64,000 nt of DNA, from assembly GCA_963698735.1 (NCBI GenBank), contig CAVOSA010000012.1, positions 62,001-126,000 of the forward strand, in the 5' to 3' direction. The translations under genes and the position numbers were made by a program. The DNA is from RPQJ01 sp963698735 (lineage in GTDB: Bacteria; Pseudomonadota; Gammaproteobacteria; Steroidobacterales; Steroidobacteraceae). Of this stretch, positions 8,670 through 17,871 are shown piece by piece (the stretch's first letter is position 1; every line of letters starts with the position of its first letter). The notes beneath the pieces are model-generated. The model was given only the letters and a program-made list of their open reading frames with translations. It was not told the origin of the DNA and did no database searches.

Positions 8670-9710
8670 GTGACGACCGCGAAGGATGCGGGGGTCGATG
8701 CCGCTGCACGCCCAGCCATGGCCGTGCTCGGCGCCGGCTCGTGGGGCACGGCGCTCGCGGTGCACCTTGCGCGCACCGGGCACCGGACGGTGCTATGGGG
8801 CCGCGATGCGGCGCAGATGGCGCAGTTCGCAGCCGCGCGCTGCAACCTGCGCTATCTGCCGATGGCGCCTTTCCCCGCGGCGCTCGCCGTCGAATCCGAC
8901 CTCACCCGGGCCGTCGCGCACGCGCAGGACCTGCTCGTCGCCGTGCCCAGTCACGGCTTCCGCGAGTGTCTCGAACACATCGCGCCGCTGCTGCGCAACG
9001 GCATGCGCGTGTCGTGGGCCACCAAGGGCTTCGAACTCGAAACCGGCAAGCTGCCGCACCAGGTCGCCAATGAAGTGCTCGGCATCGGCGTGCCGAAGGC
9101 AGTGCTCTCGGGCCCGACGTTCGCCCGTGAAGTCGGCCTCGGGCTGCCGACGGCGATGACGGTCGCCTCTCGCGACCAGGACTACGCGCTCGCGCTGGCG
9201 CGCGGACTGTCGGGCCAGAATTTCCGCGCGTATGCCTCGACGGACGTCGTTGGTGTTGAAGTCGGTGGCGCGACCAAGAACGTGCTGGCGATCGGCGCCG
9301 GCATTTCGGACGGCCTCGGTTTCGGCGCCAACACGCGCGTGGCGCTGATCACGCGCGGCCTCGCGGAAATGATGCGGCTCGGCGTCGCGCTCGGCGCGGA
9401 GAAGGACACCTTCATGGGTCTCGCCGGCCTCGGCGACCTCGTGCTCACCTGCACCGACGACCAGTCGCGAAATCGCCGTTTCGGTCTCGCGCTTGCGGCG
9501 GGCAAGTCTACGGCCGCTGCACAGCGCGAAATCGGCCAGGTGGTTGAAGGCGTGCTCGCGGCCCGCGCCGTCCGCAACGTCGCGAGCAGTCACCAGGTCG
9601 AGATGCCGATCACGGAACAGATCTGCCGCGTCATTTACGAGGGTCTCGCGCCGCGCGAGGCGGTGGCCGCGCTGATGGGCCGCGCGGTGAAGTCGTCGGA
9701 AACACAGTAG
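8670..9710 (+). CDS. gpsA: NAD(P)-dependent glycerol-3-phosphate dehydrogenase
   Basis: The 346-residue cytoplasmic enzyme reduces dihydroxyacetone phosphate to sn-glycerol 3-phosphate for phospholipid synthesis. The dinucleotide-binding motif GAGSWGTALA is near residue 21, followed by the conserved GPTFAREV, VEVGGATKNV (catalytic lysine) and LAGLGDLVLTCT motifs. The start codon is GTG with GGGAGGC upstream. It ends the rhodanese-grxC-secB-gpsA run, an order common in gammaproteobacteria. Confidence 0.96.
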   Translation: MTTAKDAGVDAAARPAMAVLGAGSWGTALAVHLARTGHRTVLWGRDAAQMAQFAAARCNLRYLPMAPFPAALAVESDLTRAVAHAQDLLVAVPSHGFRECLEHIAPLLRNGMRVSWATKGFELETGKLPHQVANEVLGIGVPKAVLSGPTFAREVGLGLPTAMTVASRDQDYALALARGLSGQNFRAYASTDVVGVEVGGATKNVLAIGAGISDGLGFGANTRVALITRGLAEMMRLGVALGAEKDTFMGLAGLGDLVLTCTDDQSRNRRFGLALAAGKSTAAAQREIGQVVEGVLAARAVRNVASSHQVEMPITEQICRVIYEGLAPREAVAALMGRAVKSSETQ

Positions 9711-9768
9711 CGAACGCCAGCCAGGCCTGCGCGCGCCGCCGTCCCTGGCAGCGCACGCAAGTTTTCTG

Positions 9769-10305
9769 TCACTTCGGCGGCGAGGTCGGCTCCGGCTGAC
9801 GCTTGCCGCTCTCGGTCGCGCAGCCGCTGAACGTCACCACGTTGGCCGTGTTGTAGCGCGTCCACCTGACGTCCGTCGTCAACTCGTTACCGTCCCTGGA
9901 AAGCGAGAACGTGCGCTCGAGGACCTGGTAGCCGGTGTAGGTCGAGCCACCCTCGAACAGCTGCAGTTCGGAGCGCCCGATCACGGTGCGCTTGCCGATC
10001 TGCTGCCAGCGGCCCTGGCTGATGGTCCGGTTCGCAGGACTCAGCCCCGAGCTGCTCTCGATCAGGTTGCCGTCGGCAAAGAAAGTATTCAGCGACGGGA
10101 AGGCGGGGCGCGTCGGCAGGGGCGCGCCCGTATCGCAATTGGTGAACTGGAAGATCATTTTCCATGCGCCGACGATGTCGGCGGGGGCGCCATCGTGGCG
10201 GTCGTCACGACCGTCGTGATCGTCCGCGAGGGCCGGCAAGGCCACGCCACCCAGCATCAGCCAGGCTGCCAGCGCGGCGTGGGAGACGGCTTTTTTCTTT
10301 TCCAT
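9769..10305 (-). CDS. Exported hypothetical protein
   Basis: The 178-residue protein has a clear Sec signal peptide (MEKKK, a hydrophobic core, then ALA-DD) with cleavage near residue 27. The mature part opens with a D/H/R-rich stretch (DDHDGRDDRHDG) and then a probable beta-rich domain (IVGAWKM, SQGRWQQIGKRTVIG). It resembles small lipocalin-like or DUF-type exported proteins, but no specific family was recognised. A strong AGGAGG Shine-Dalgarno fixes the start at 10305; the much longer open frame to 11664 is antisense to the regulator gene. It is divergent from that regulator, which may control it. Confidence 0.75.
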   Translation of the reverse strand: MEKKKAVSHAALAAWLMLGGVALPALADDHDGRDDRHDGAPADIVGAWKMIFQFTNCDTGAPLPTRPAFPSLNTFFADGNLIESSSGLSPANRTISQGRWQQIGKRTVIGRSELQLFEGGSTYTGYQVLERTFSLSRDGNELTTDVRWTRYNTANVVTFSGCATESGKRQPEPTSPPK

Positions 10306-10443
10306 GATAGCTTTCCTCCTTGGAACGTTGGCGGTGCAGCGGATGGTCTTGAGCAGCACATCCGTAGACCGTAGGCTCCTCTCCGGCAGCGATGGTGTCT
10401 TGAGCGCCCATGAAAAGTCCTGAAACGTTCTGAGAGCCAGGAA

Positions 10444-12177
10444 GTGTCTGCCCCACGCGCCTACCGTTTCGACCACTTCCGGCTCGACCTCGCGAAGCAG
10501 CGGCTCTGCGGCACGGGCGGCGAAGTCCTGCCAGTCTCGGGACGCGCCTATGACGTGCTGCTGTACCTGGTCGAGAACCGCGAACGCGTCGTGACCAAGG
10601 ACGAACTGCTGAAGGCAGTGTGGCCGCGCACCTTCGTTGAAGAGAACAACCTGAACCAGGCTGTGTCGTCGCTGCGCCGCGCGCTTGGGGACTCGCGGGA
10701 GGCCCCGCGGCTGATTCTCACCGTGGCCGGGCGCGGCTATCGCTTCATCGGCGACGCGCGGCCGGAGACTGCAGCGACAGCAGCGCGTCCCGCCGAGCCG
10801 GCGATGCCGCCGAAATCGGTCGCCGTGCTGCCGTTCCTGCCGCTGGTCGGCGCGAGCGGCGACCAGGCGCTCGAACTCGGCATGGCCGACACGCTGATCA
10901 ACCGGCTGAGCGCGTTGCCCGGCGTAGCCGTCGCACCGCTCAGTTCGGTGCGACGCTTCGCCGGTGTCGAGGTGAGCCCGATCAGCGCTGGCGAGGAACT
11001 GAACGTGTCGTGCATCGTGGAGGGACACATCCAGGTGCGCGACGGTCGCGTGCACGTGAATGCCCGCCTGCTGCAGGTTGCGGACGGCACGGCGGCATGG
11101 AGCGGGAGTTTCGACGAACGCATCGGCGATTTCTTTGCCGTCCAGAACGCGCTCGCCGGACAACTGGCCAGCGCGCTGGCCGTGCACCTCACCGACGATG
11201 CCCGACGCCAGCTTTCGCGACGGCACACCAACGACGTCGAGGCGTGGCAGCTCTACCTCAACGGCCAGTACCAGTTCAGCCAGCGCAACGCGGATGGCTT
11301 GCGCCGGGCAATCGAGTACTTCGAAGCCGCGGAGGCGCGCGATCCGCAGTTTGCGCTGCCCGTGGCAGGGCTGTCCGATGCCTGGGCCGTGTTGGCGGTG
11401 TTCAACGTGCTGCCGCCCGGCGAAGTCTTTCCCAGGGCGCGGACCGCCGCCGAGCGGGCCATCGCGCTCGACCCGCAGCTCGGCGAAGCGCACGCCGCGC
11501 TGGGCCACGTCCTGGTGCAGTTCGACCGCGACTGGCAAGGCGGGGAACAGCTCTATCGCCGGGCGCTGAGCCTGAAGCCGGCCTACGCGCAGGCGACCCT
11601 GTGGCTCGCCAACAACTGCCTGTTCCAGGGCCGGCATGCCGAGGCGCTGCGCGAAGGGCAGCACGCGCAGTCACTCGAGCCCACCTCGTTCGCCTTCGCT
11701 TCCAATGTCGGCATGATCCGCTACTTCATGCGCGACTACGACACGGCGATCGCGCAGCTTGCGAGCATCGTCGAGGCAGCGCCGGCCGCCGAACTACCGC
11801 GGCGACACCTGGCTCGCATCCACATTGCACGTCGCGACGGCGAGGCGGCGTTGAAGCTCATCGAGCACCTGCCCGATGTCGGTCCCGGCTGGTTCGGCGA
11901 CCGCGGCCGCGCCTACGCGACGCTCGGCCGCGTCGACGAGGCGCGGGCCGAGCTGGCGAAGCTGGAGACCCTGGCCCGAAGAGGCTTCGGCGTCGGCTAC
12001 GAAGCCGCGCTGGTGCACGTCGCGCTCGGCGATAACGACGCGACGCTGGCCTCGCTCGAACGCGCGCTGCGCGATTGCTCGCAGATGATCGGTTTCCTGA
12101 ACTCCGAACCGGCCTTCGATCCGGTGCGGGACGAACCACGCTTTCGCGCGGTTTCGAAAGCGCTCAACCTGGGTTGA
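10444..12177 (+). CDS. CadC/ToxR-type winged-helix regulator with TPR repeats
   Basis: The 577-residue protein starts at GTG. Residues 1-105 form an OmpR/ToxR-type winged helix (FDHFRLD, then LLKAVWPRTFVEENNLNQAVSSLRR and AGRGYRFIG). A TolB/FlgO-like domain follows (SVAVLPF, DTLINRLSALPGVAV), then tetratricopeptide-like repeats from about residue 260 to the end. No transmembrane helix separates the domains, so unlike CadC it is probably soluble. The target is unknown; the divergent exported-protein gene 138 bp away is the obvious candidate. Confidence 0.87.
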   Translation: MSAPRAYRFDHFRLDLAKQRLCGTGGEVLPVSGRAYDVLLYLVENRERVVTKDELLKAVWPRTFVEENNLNQAVSSLRRALGDSREAPRLILTVAGRGYRFIGDARPETAATAARPAEPAMPPKSVAVLPFLPLVGASGDQALELGMADTLINRLSALPGVAVAPLSSVRRFAGVEVSPISAGEELNVSCIVEGHIQVRDGRVHVNARLLQVADGTAAWSGSFDERIGDFFAVQNALAGQLASALAVHLTDDARRQLSRRHTNDVEAWQLYLNGQYQFSQRNADGLRRAIEYFEAAEARDPQFALPVAGLSDAWAVLAVFNVLPPGEVFPRARTAAERAIALDPQLGEAHAALGHVLVQFDRDWQGGEQLYRRALSLKPAYAQATLWLANNCLFQGRHAEALREGQHAQSLEPTSFAFASNVGMIRYFMRDYDTAIAQLASIVEAAPAAELPRRHLARIHIARRDGEAALKLIEHLPDVGPGWFGDRGRAYATLGRVDEARAELAKLETLARRGFGVGYEAALVHVALGDNDATLASLERALRDCSQMIGFLNSEPAFDPVRDEPRFRAVSKALNLG

Positions 12178-12236
12178 AGCTGCGCGCAGCCTGCAGGTGG
12201 TTCGGGCGCGCCAGCGTCTCTCACCCGGCGGGTGTG

Positions 12237-12716
12237 TCAGCGCCAGGCCAGCTGCCGCCAGGCCTCGTAGACGACCACGGCCACCGCGTTCGACAGGTTC
12301 AGGCTCCGGGCGCCTGGCCGCATCGGAATCCGCAGACGTCGCCCTGGCGGGCACGCCGCCAGCACTGCCTCAGGCAGGCCGCGCGTTTCCGGGCCGAACA
12401 CGACAGCGTCGCCGGCCGCGAAACTCACCGCGTCGTAGGCAACCTCCCCCCGGGTCGTCAATGCGTACCAGCAGGCCGGACCGCCGTCTGGCCCGCTCCC
12501 CGCGAGCGAATCCAGGCAGGAAGCGAGGTCCGGATGCACGCGGACCTCAGCCAGCTCACGGTAGTCGAGCCCGGACCGCCGTACCGAGCGCGCATCGAGC
12601 CGGAACCCCAGCGGCTGGACGAGGTGCAGGCAGGCCCCGGTGTTGGCGCACAACCGGATGACGTTGCCGGTATTGGGCGGAATCTCGGGCTCGAACAGGA
12701 CGACGTGCAGTGGCAT
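12237..12716 (-). CDS. trmL: tRNA (cytidine(34)-2'-O)-methyltransferase
   Basis: The 159-residue SPOUT-fold enzyme methylates the wobble ribose of certain tRNA-Leu. It has the typical start LHVVLFEPEIPPNTGN, the knot motifs FGPETRGLP and IPMRPGARSLNLSNAVAV, and normal family length. The ATG at 12716 is preferred to the longer frame because homologues begin with this segment. It is convergent with the TPR regulator and divergent from the CBS-domain gene. Confidence 0.94.
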   Translation of the reverse strand: MPLHVVLFEPEIPPNTGNVIRLCANTGACLHLVQPLGFRLDARSVRRSGLDYRELAEVRVHPDLASCLDSLAGSGPDGGPACWYALTTRGEVAYDAVSFAAGDAVVFGPETRGLPEAVLAACPPGRRLRIPMRPGARSLNLSNAVAVVVYEAWRQLAWR

Positions 12717-12777
12717 AGAATCAGGTTGGACGCTCGCGGGATGGACTCGCGCGCTGGCAGTGACGGGGGATTTTCGC

Positions 12778-13206
12778 ATGGTGCGCGTCAAGCAACTGCT
12801 CGGACGAAAGGGAAAGGAAGTCTGGTCGGTGGATGCCGATGAGCCGGTGCTCGAGGCCATCCAGATGATGGCGGACAAGCACGTCGGCGCGCTGCCCGTG
12901 ACCCGCAATGGCGAACTGGTCGGCGTGATCTCCGAACGCGACTACGCGCGCAAGGTGATCCTGCTCGGTCGCTCGTCGGCCGAGACGCCCGTCTGGCAGA
13001 TCATGAGTTCGCCGGTGGTGACCGTCACGCCGGAAGAGGACGTGCGCCAGTGCATGCAGCTGATGACGGCAAAGCGTTTCCGCCACCTGCCGGTGATGCA
13101 GGGTGACCGCATGGTCGGAATGATCTCGATCGGCGACCTGGTGCGTGCGGTGATCGAGGAACAGGACCAGACCATCGAGCACCTCGAACGCTTCATTTCG
13201 GGCTGA
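12778..13206 (+). CDS. Tandem CBS domain protein
   Basis: The 142-residue cytoplasmic protein consists of two CBS motifs (about residues 10-65 and 75-135), each ending in the usual G-V-I-S-E-R-D or G-M-I-S-I-G-D pattern. CBS pairs bind adenosyl nucleotides and often regulate other proteins; no effector domain is fused. The ATG at 12778 excludes an N-terminal extension that would run across the trmL start. The start region resembles stand-alone CBS proteins common in proteobacteria. Confidence 0.9.
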   Translation: MVRVKQLLGRKGKEVWSVDADEPVLEAIQMMADKHVGALPVTRNGELVGVISERDYARKVILLGRSSAETPVWQIMSSPVVTVTPEEDVRQCMQLMTAKRFRHLPVMQGDRMVGMISIGDLVRAVIEEQDQTIEHLERFISG

Positions 13207-13250
13207 CGTCCGACGATCGCTGCACCGGCGGCCGCCGCACGGTTTTCCTT

Positions 13251-13256
13251 TACAAT
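13251..13256 (+). promoter_or_regulatory. Candidate -10 element (TACAAT) immediately before the DHOD-like gene
   Basis: TACAAT ends 6 bp before the ATG at 13263. If it is used, transcription would begin at or next to the start codon and give a leaderless mRNA. No good -35 element is visible at the standard spacing, and no Shine-Dalgarno sequence precedes this ATG. Confidence 0.35.
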
Positions 13257-13262
13257 TCATCC

Positions 13263-14231
13263 ATGCCCGCTGCCCCGCCTCCGTCGCTCGCCGTCGATTT
13301 CTGCGGCCTCCGCCTCGCCTCCCCGATCGTCCTGCTGTCCGGCTGCGTGGGTTTCGGCGAGGAGTACACGCGGGTCGAGGGCTTCTCCAACCGCGACGTC
13401 GGGGCCATCGTGCTGAAGGGCACGACTCGCGAACCCAGGCTCGGCAACCCGCCGCATCGCGTCTACGAGACGCCGATGGGCATGCTCAACGCGATTGGCC
13501 TGCAGAACCCGGGCGTGGACCACGTCGTCGACCGGATCCTGCCGACGCTCGACTTCACCGAGACCGCGTTCTTCGCCAACGTGTGCGGCTCGACCATCGA
13601 CGATTACGTCGAGGTGACGCGCCGCTTCGACGATTCGCCGATCGACGCGATCGAGATCAACATCTCGTGCCCGAACATCAAGGAAGGCGGCGTCCAGTTC
13701 GGCAACTACCCGGAGATGTCGGCGCGCGTCGTCGAGGCCTGCCGCCGCGTGACGTCGAAGCCGCTGATCACCAAGCTGTCGCCGAACCAGACCGACATCC
13801 GCGAGAACGCGCGGCGCTGCATCGAGGCGGGCAGCAATGCACTGGCCGTCATCAACACCGTGATGGGCATGTCGATCGACGTGAAGACGCGCAAGCCCGT
13901 GATCGGCAATGTGCAGGGCGGGCTCTCGGGGCCAGCGATCAAGCCGATCGCGCTGCTCAAGGTGATGCAGGTGGCGGAGATCGCGCGGCCGCTCGGCATC
14001 CCGATCATCGGCCAGGGCGGCATCTGCAGTCCGGACGACGCGCTGGAATTCATCATCGCGGGCGCGACCGCGGTCGGCGTGGGCACGTCGCTCTTCTACG
14101 AGCCGATGTCCTGCAAGCGCATCAATGCGGGTATCGCGAGTTATCTGGCCGCCAACAAGCTGGCTGCGGTCGGCGAATTGATCGGCAGCCTCGACGCGCC
14201 GAAGAAGGTCGTGCAGGCCTGCAGCTGCTGA
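13263..14231 (+). CDS. Dihydroorotate dehydrogenase-like protein (class 1B type)
   Basis: The 322-residue FMN barrel protein has class 1 features: LASPIVLLSGC near the N-terminus, TPMGMLNAIGLQNPG, and the active-site loop INISCPNIKEGG with a cysteine base as in class 1 enzymes. FMN-phosphate binding is indicated by GQGGICSPDDALEF and GATAVGVGTSLF. Class 1B enzymes normally pair with the electron-transfer subunit PyrK, but no pyrK is nearby. Most gammaproteobacteria use the membrane class 2 enzyme for pyrimidine synthesis, so this could be the PyrD of the cell or a paralogue with another substrate. Confidence 0.88.
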   Translation: MPAAPPPSLAVDFCGLRLASPIVLLSGCVGFGEEYTRVEGFSNRDVGAIVLKGTTREPRLGNPPHRVYETPMGMLNAIGLQNPGVDHVVDRILPTLDFTETAFFANVCGSTIDDYVEVTRRFDDSPIDAIEINISCPNIKEGGVQFGNYPEMSARVVEACRRVTSKPLITKLSPNQTDIRENARRCIEAGSNALAVINTVMGMSIDVKTRKPVIGNVQGGLSGPAIKPIALLKVMQVAEIARPLGIPIIGQGGICSPDDALEFIIAGATAVGVGTSLFYEPMSCKRINAGIASYLAANKLAAVGELIGSLDAPKKVVQACSC

Positions 14232-14234
14232 GCT

Positions 14235-14588
14235 TTCTTCACCTCTCCCGCGTCAGCGGGAGAGGTCGCGCAACGCGCGGGTGAGGGCTTCCGCCTCTTT
14301 CGCCATGGTGCTGGAGTTCGACGTCGTGAGTTCGCGCAGCACTGCAGGTGCCGTCGTCTGCCGCGCCCCGTGTCGGACGCCGCAGCTCGAGCGCAGGAGC
14401 GAAGCGGCACCGCGGCCTGGTCGCTACTCTGCTGACACCATCGCTTCGCTCCCGCTCGAGCAAGGATCGCCGTGAATCGCGCGGTTCCTCCGCGCGATTC
14501 ACGAAGCGCGGGAGACCTCGGGGCGCGGCAGACGACGGCACCTGCAGTGCTGCGCGACCGCGACCGCTGACGCCGGAGAGGTGAAGAG
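14235..14588. repeat. 354-bp island of nested inverted repeats
   Basis: This fills the gap between two convergent stop codons. The outer arms 14235-14260 and 14563-14588 match in 23 of 26 positions as inverted repeats. The inner arms 14333-14370 and 14519-14556 are a perfect 38-bp inverted repeat. Inside these lie two further stems, 14386-14406 with 14442-14460 (imperfect) and a perfect 14-bp stem 14471-14484 with 14490-14503 around a 5-nt loop. The left outer arm also contains an 11-bp hairpin (14241-14266) that recurs at 34674-34697. No protein is encoded. It may be a non-autonomous mobile element, a REP-type array or a structured RNA. Confidence 0.85.
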
Positions 14589-15975
<1,387 letters not shown>

Positions 15976-16004
<29 letters not shown>

Positions 16005-17097
16005 CGAAAGGCAGCAGGATCGTGAAGACAGTGCGACCGGGGCGACTGTCGAATTCGATCAGGCCGTCGTGACGGCCGATCAGGTCTTGCGCAACGGCGA
16101 GGCCGAGACCGGTCCCGGTCTTGCGTCCCGTGACGAGGGGGTAGAACACGGTGTCCTTGAGTTCGACCGGCACTCCGGGACCATCGTCCTCAACCTGGAT
16201 GCCGACGACGACCCGATAGCGACGGCTGCCGATGCTCGCGTTCGTCAGCGCGCGAGTGCGCAGCACGATGCGGCCGTGTTCGCCGACCGCCTGGATGGCG
16301 TTGCGCCCGAGGTTGAGCAGCGCCTGGATGATCTGGTTCCGGTCGAGTCGCAGGCGGGGCAGGCTGGGGTCATAGTCGCGCTCGATCTGCACGCCCGTCG
16401 GCGCTTCGGCCGCCAGCAGGTGACCGACGTGCTGCACGATCTCGTGGATGTTGACCGGCTCCTTGTGCGGCGGCTGGCCGGGTCCGAGCAGGGCGTCGAC
16501 GAGCGCGGCGAGACGATCCGCCTCGGCGATGATCACCGCGGTGTATTCGTGCAGCGACGGCTCCTTGAGCTGTCGCTCGAGCAATTGCGCCGCGCCGCGC
16601 AGGCCGCCGAGCGGGTTCTTGATCTCGTGCGCAAGCTGGCGAACCATCGCGCGGCTGCCACCCAGCTGGGTGAGCAGCGCGTTCTCGCGCGTGATGCGCT
16701 GGTGGTGCGTGGTGTCGGCCAGCTCCACGAGCACCCCGCCAGCGCGTCCCGGGTAGTCGAACGGTGTCACGGTAACGTCGAGTACACGCGGCAGCGCACC
16801 CGGGCCTGACTCGAACGGAATCTCGCGCCGCGAGTACTGCGCGCCAGCTGCGCGCGCGCGGCTGATGACGCCTTCGAGTTCGACATTGACCTTGAGCAGG
16901 TCGCGGACCGCGCGACCCATCGCCTGGTTGCGGCTGATGCCGAAGAGGTCTTCGGCCGGTTCGTTGAGGTGGACGACGGCGCCGTCGGCGTCGAGCCAGA
17001 CGAGCGACGTGGCAATGCCGTCGAGCAGCGAGGTGAGTTCACCCGGCGTCGGACGCGCAACCGTGTGAGGTTCGGCGGCCACGTCACGCGCCCCCAT
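15976..17097 (-). CDS. glnL: Nitrogen regulation sensor kinase NtrB
   Basis: The 373-residue cytoplasmic histidine kinase has an N-terminal PAS domain (about residues 20-130), the H-box QLAHEIKNPLGG with phospho-acceptor His at about residue 157, and an ATPase domain with N-box LNLGRNAIQA, DDGPGVP and GTGLGLAVAQ. Under PII control it phosphorylates or dephosphorylates NtrC. The 3' end overlaps ntrC by about 29 bp, so the pair is translationally coupled. A DUF4124 gene lies between it and glnA. Confidence 0.96.
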
Positions 17098-17127
17098 GGC
17101 GGCGTGGCGTGACCGCGGTTGGCCGGA

Positions 17128-17739
17128 TCAGCCGCCTCTGGGCGTCGCCGGCCTCGGCTGCGGCCTTGGTGGCGGTTGTGGCCGCTGGGACGGACCCTGG
17201 TTGCGCGGATTGTTGGCGGTCGGCGGCTTCATGTGGAAGACGACCGGTGCGCTGCGGATCTTCTCCCTGCCGTCCCTGGCCACGATCACACTCGAGACCG
17301 AGTGCACGCCCCGCTCGACGCTGGAAAGCGTGTGCTCCAGTGAGTTCTCGCCCGGCAGCAGCTTGCCGTCGAGGTAAGTGAGCAGGCGGTCGTTCGGGTC
17401 CACTTCCGGTTCCGAGCGGATGCGGACGCTGACGGTCGCATCGGCTTCGAAGAACGAGGCGCCGCTCTCCGGCGACCAGATCTCGAGGCTGTCGTAAACC
17501 GTTTCCTGCGCCGCCGGTCTCGGGGCCGACCGGGCTGCCGCCGCCGCTGACGCCTGCTGCGGAGGGGGCGTCGTCGACGTCGGCGACCCGTTCAGCACGA
17601 TCTTGCGCGCGCCCGGCGCCGGGTAATCCGAAAAATGAGTGACGCCGTTGGCGTCCCGCCATTGCCAGACCTCGCGGCGCGACTGGGCCTGGCTCGGCAG
17701 GGCGAGCAGACATCCGAGCAGGACAAGCCAGGTTTTCAT
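17128..17739 (-). CDS. DUF4124 domain-containing exported protein
   Basis: The 203-residue protein has a Sec signal peptide (MKTWLVLLGCLLALPSQAQS) and then a DUF4124 motif (EVWQWRDANGVTHFSDYPAPGA). The middle is P/A/S-rich, a beta-rich segment follows (SPESGASFFEADATVSVRI), and the C-terminus is Pro/Arg/Gln-rich. Function is unknown. The same gene lies between glnA and ntrBC in several gammaproteobacterial lineages, which suggests only co-transcription with the nitrogen genes. It is 30 bp upstream of ntrB. Confidence 0.85.
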   Translation of the reverse strand: MKTWLVLLGCLLALPSQAQSRREVWQWRDANGVTHFSDYPAPGARKIVLNGSPTSTTPPPQQASAAAAARSAPRPAAQETVYDSLEIWSPESGASFFEADATVSVRIRSEPEVDPNDRLLTYLDGKLLPGENSLEHTLSSVERGVHSVSSVIVARDGREKIRSAPVVFHMKPPTANNPRNQGPSQRPQPPPRPQPRPATPRGG

Positions 17740-17819
17740 GGTCCCGAAGCATAGCGACTAGCGATTCCGCTGACAAAGCGACACCCGCGATCCGCGAAGT
17801 GCGTCATGGACGGGGCACT

Positions 17820-17849
17820 CGCCGGGCGGCCGCGATGGACCGCCCGGCG
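17820..17849 (-). terminator. Strong hairpin downstream of glnA
   Basis: A perfect 10-bp GC-rich stem (17820-17829 with 17840-17849) with a 10-nt loop lies 23 bp past the glnA stop. There is no long T-tract, so it may attenuate rather than fully terminate transcription into DUF4124-ntrBC. Confidence 0.5.
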
Positions 17850-17871
17850 GGAGACTGGCGATTTTTCCGCC

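Noticed and set aside
10306..11664. Long N-terminal extension of the minus-strand exported-protein frame
   Set aside because: It runs antisense through the TPR regulator gene; a strong Shine-Dalgarno and signal peptide place the true start at 10305.
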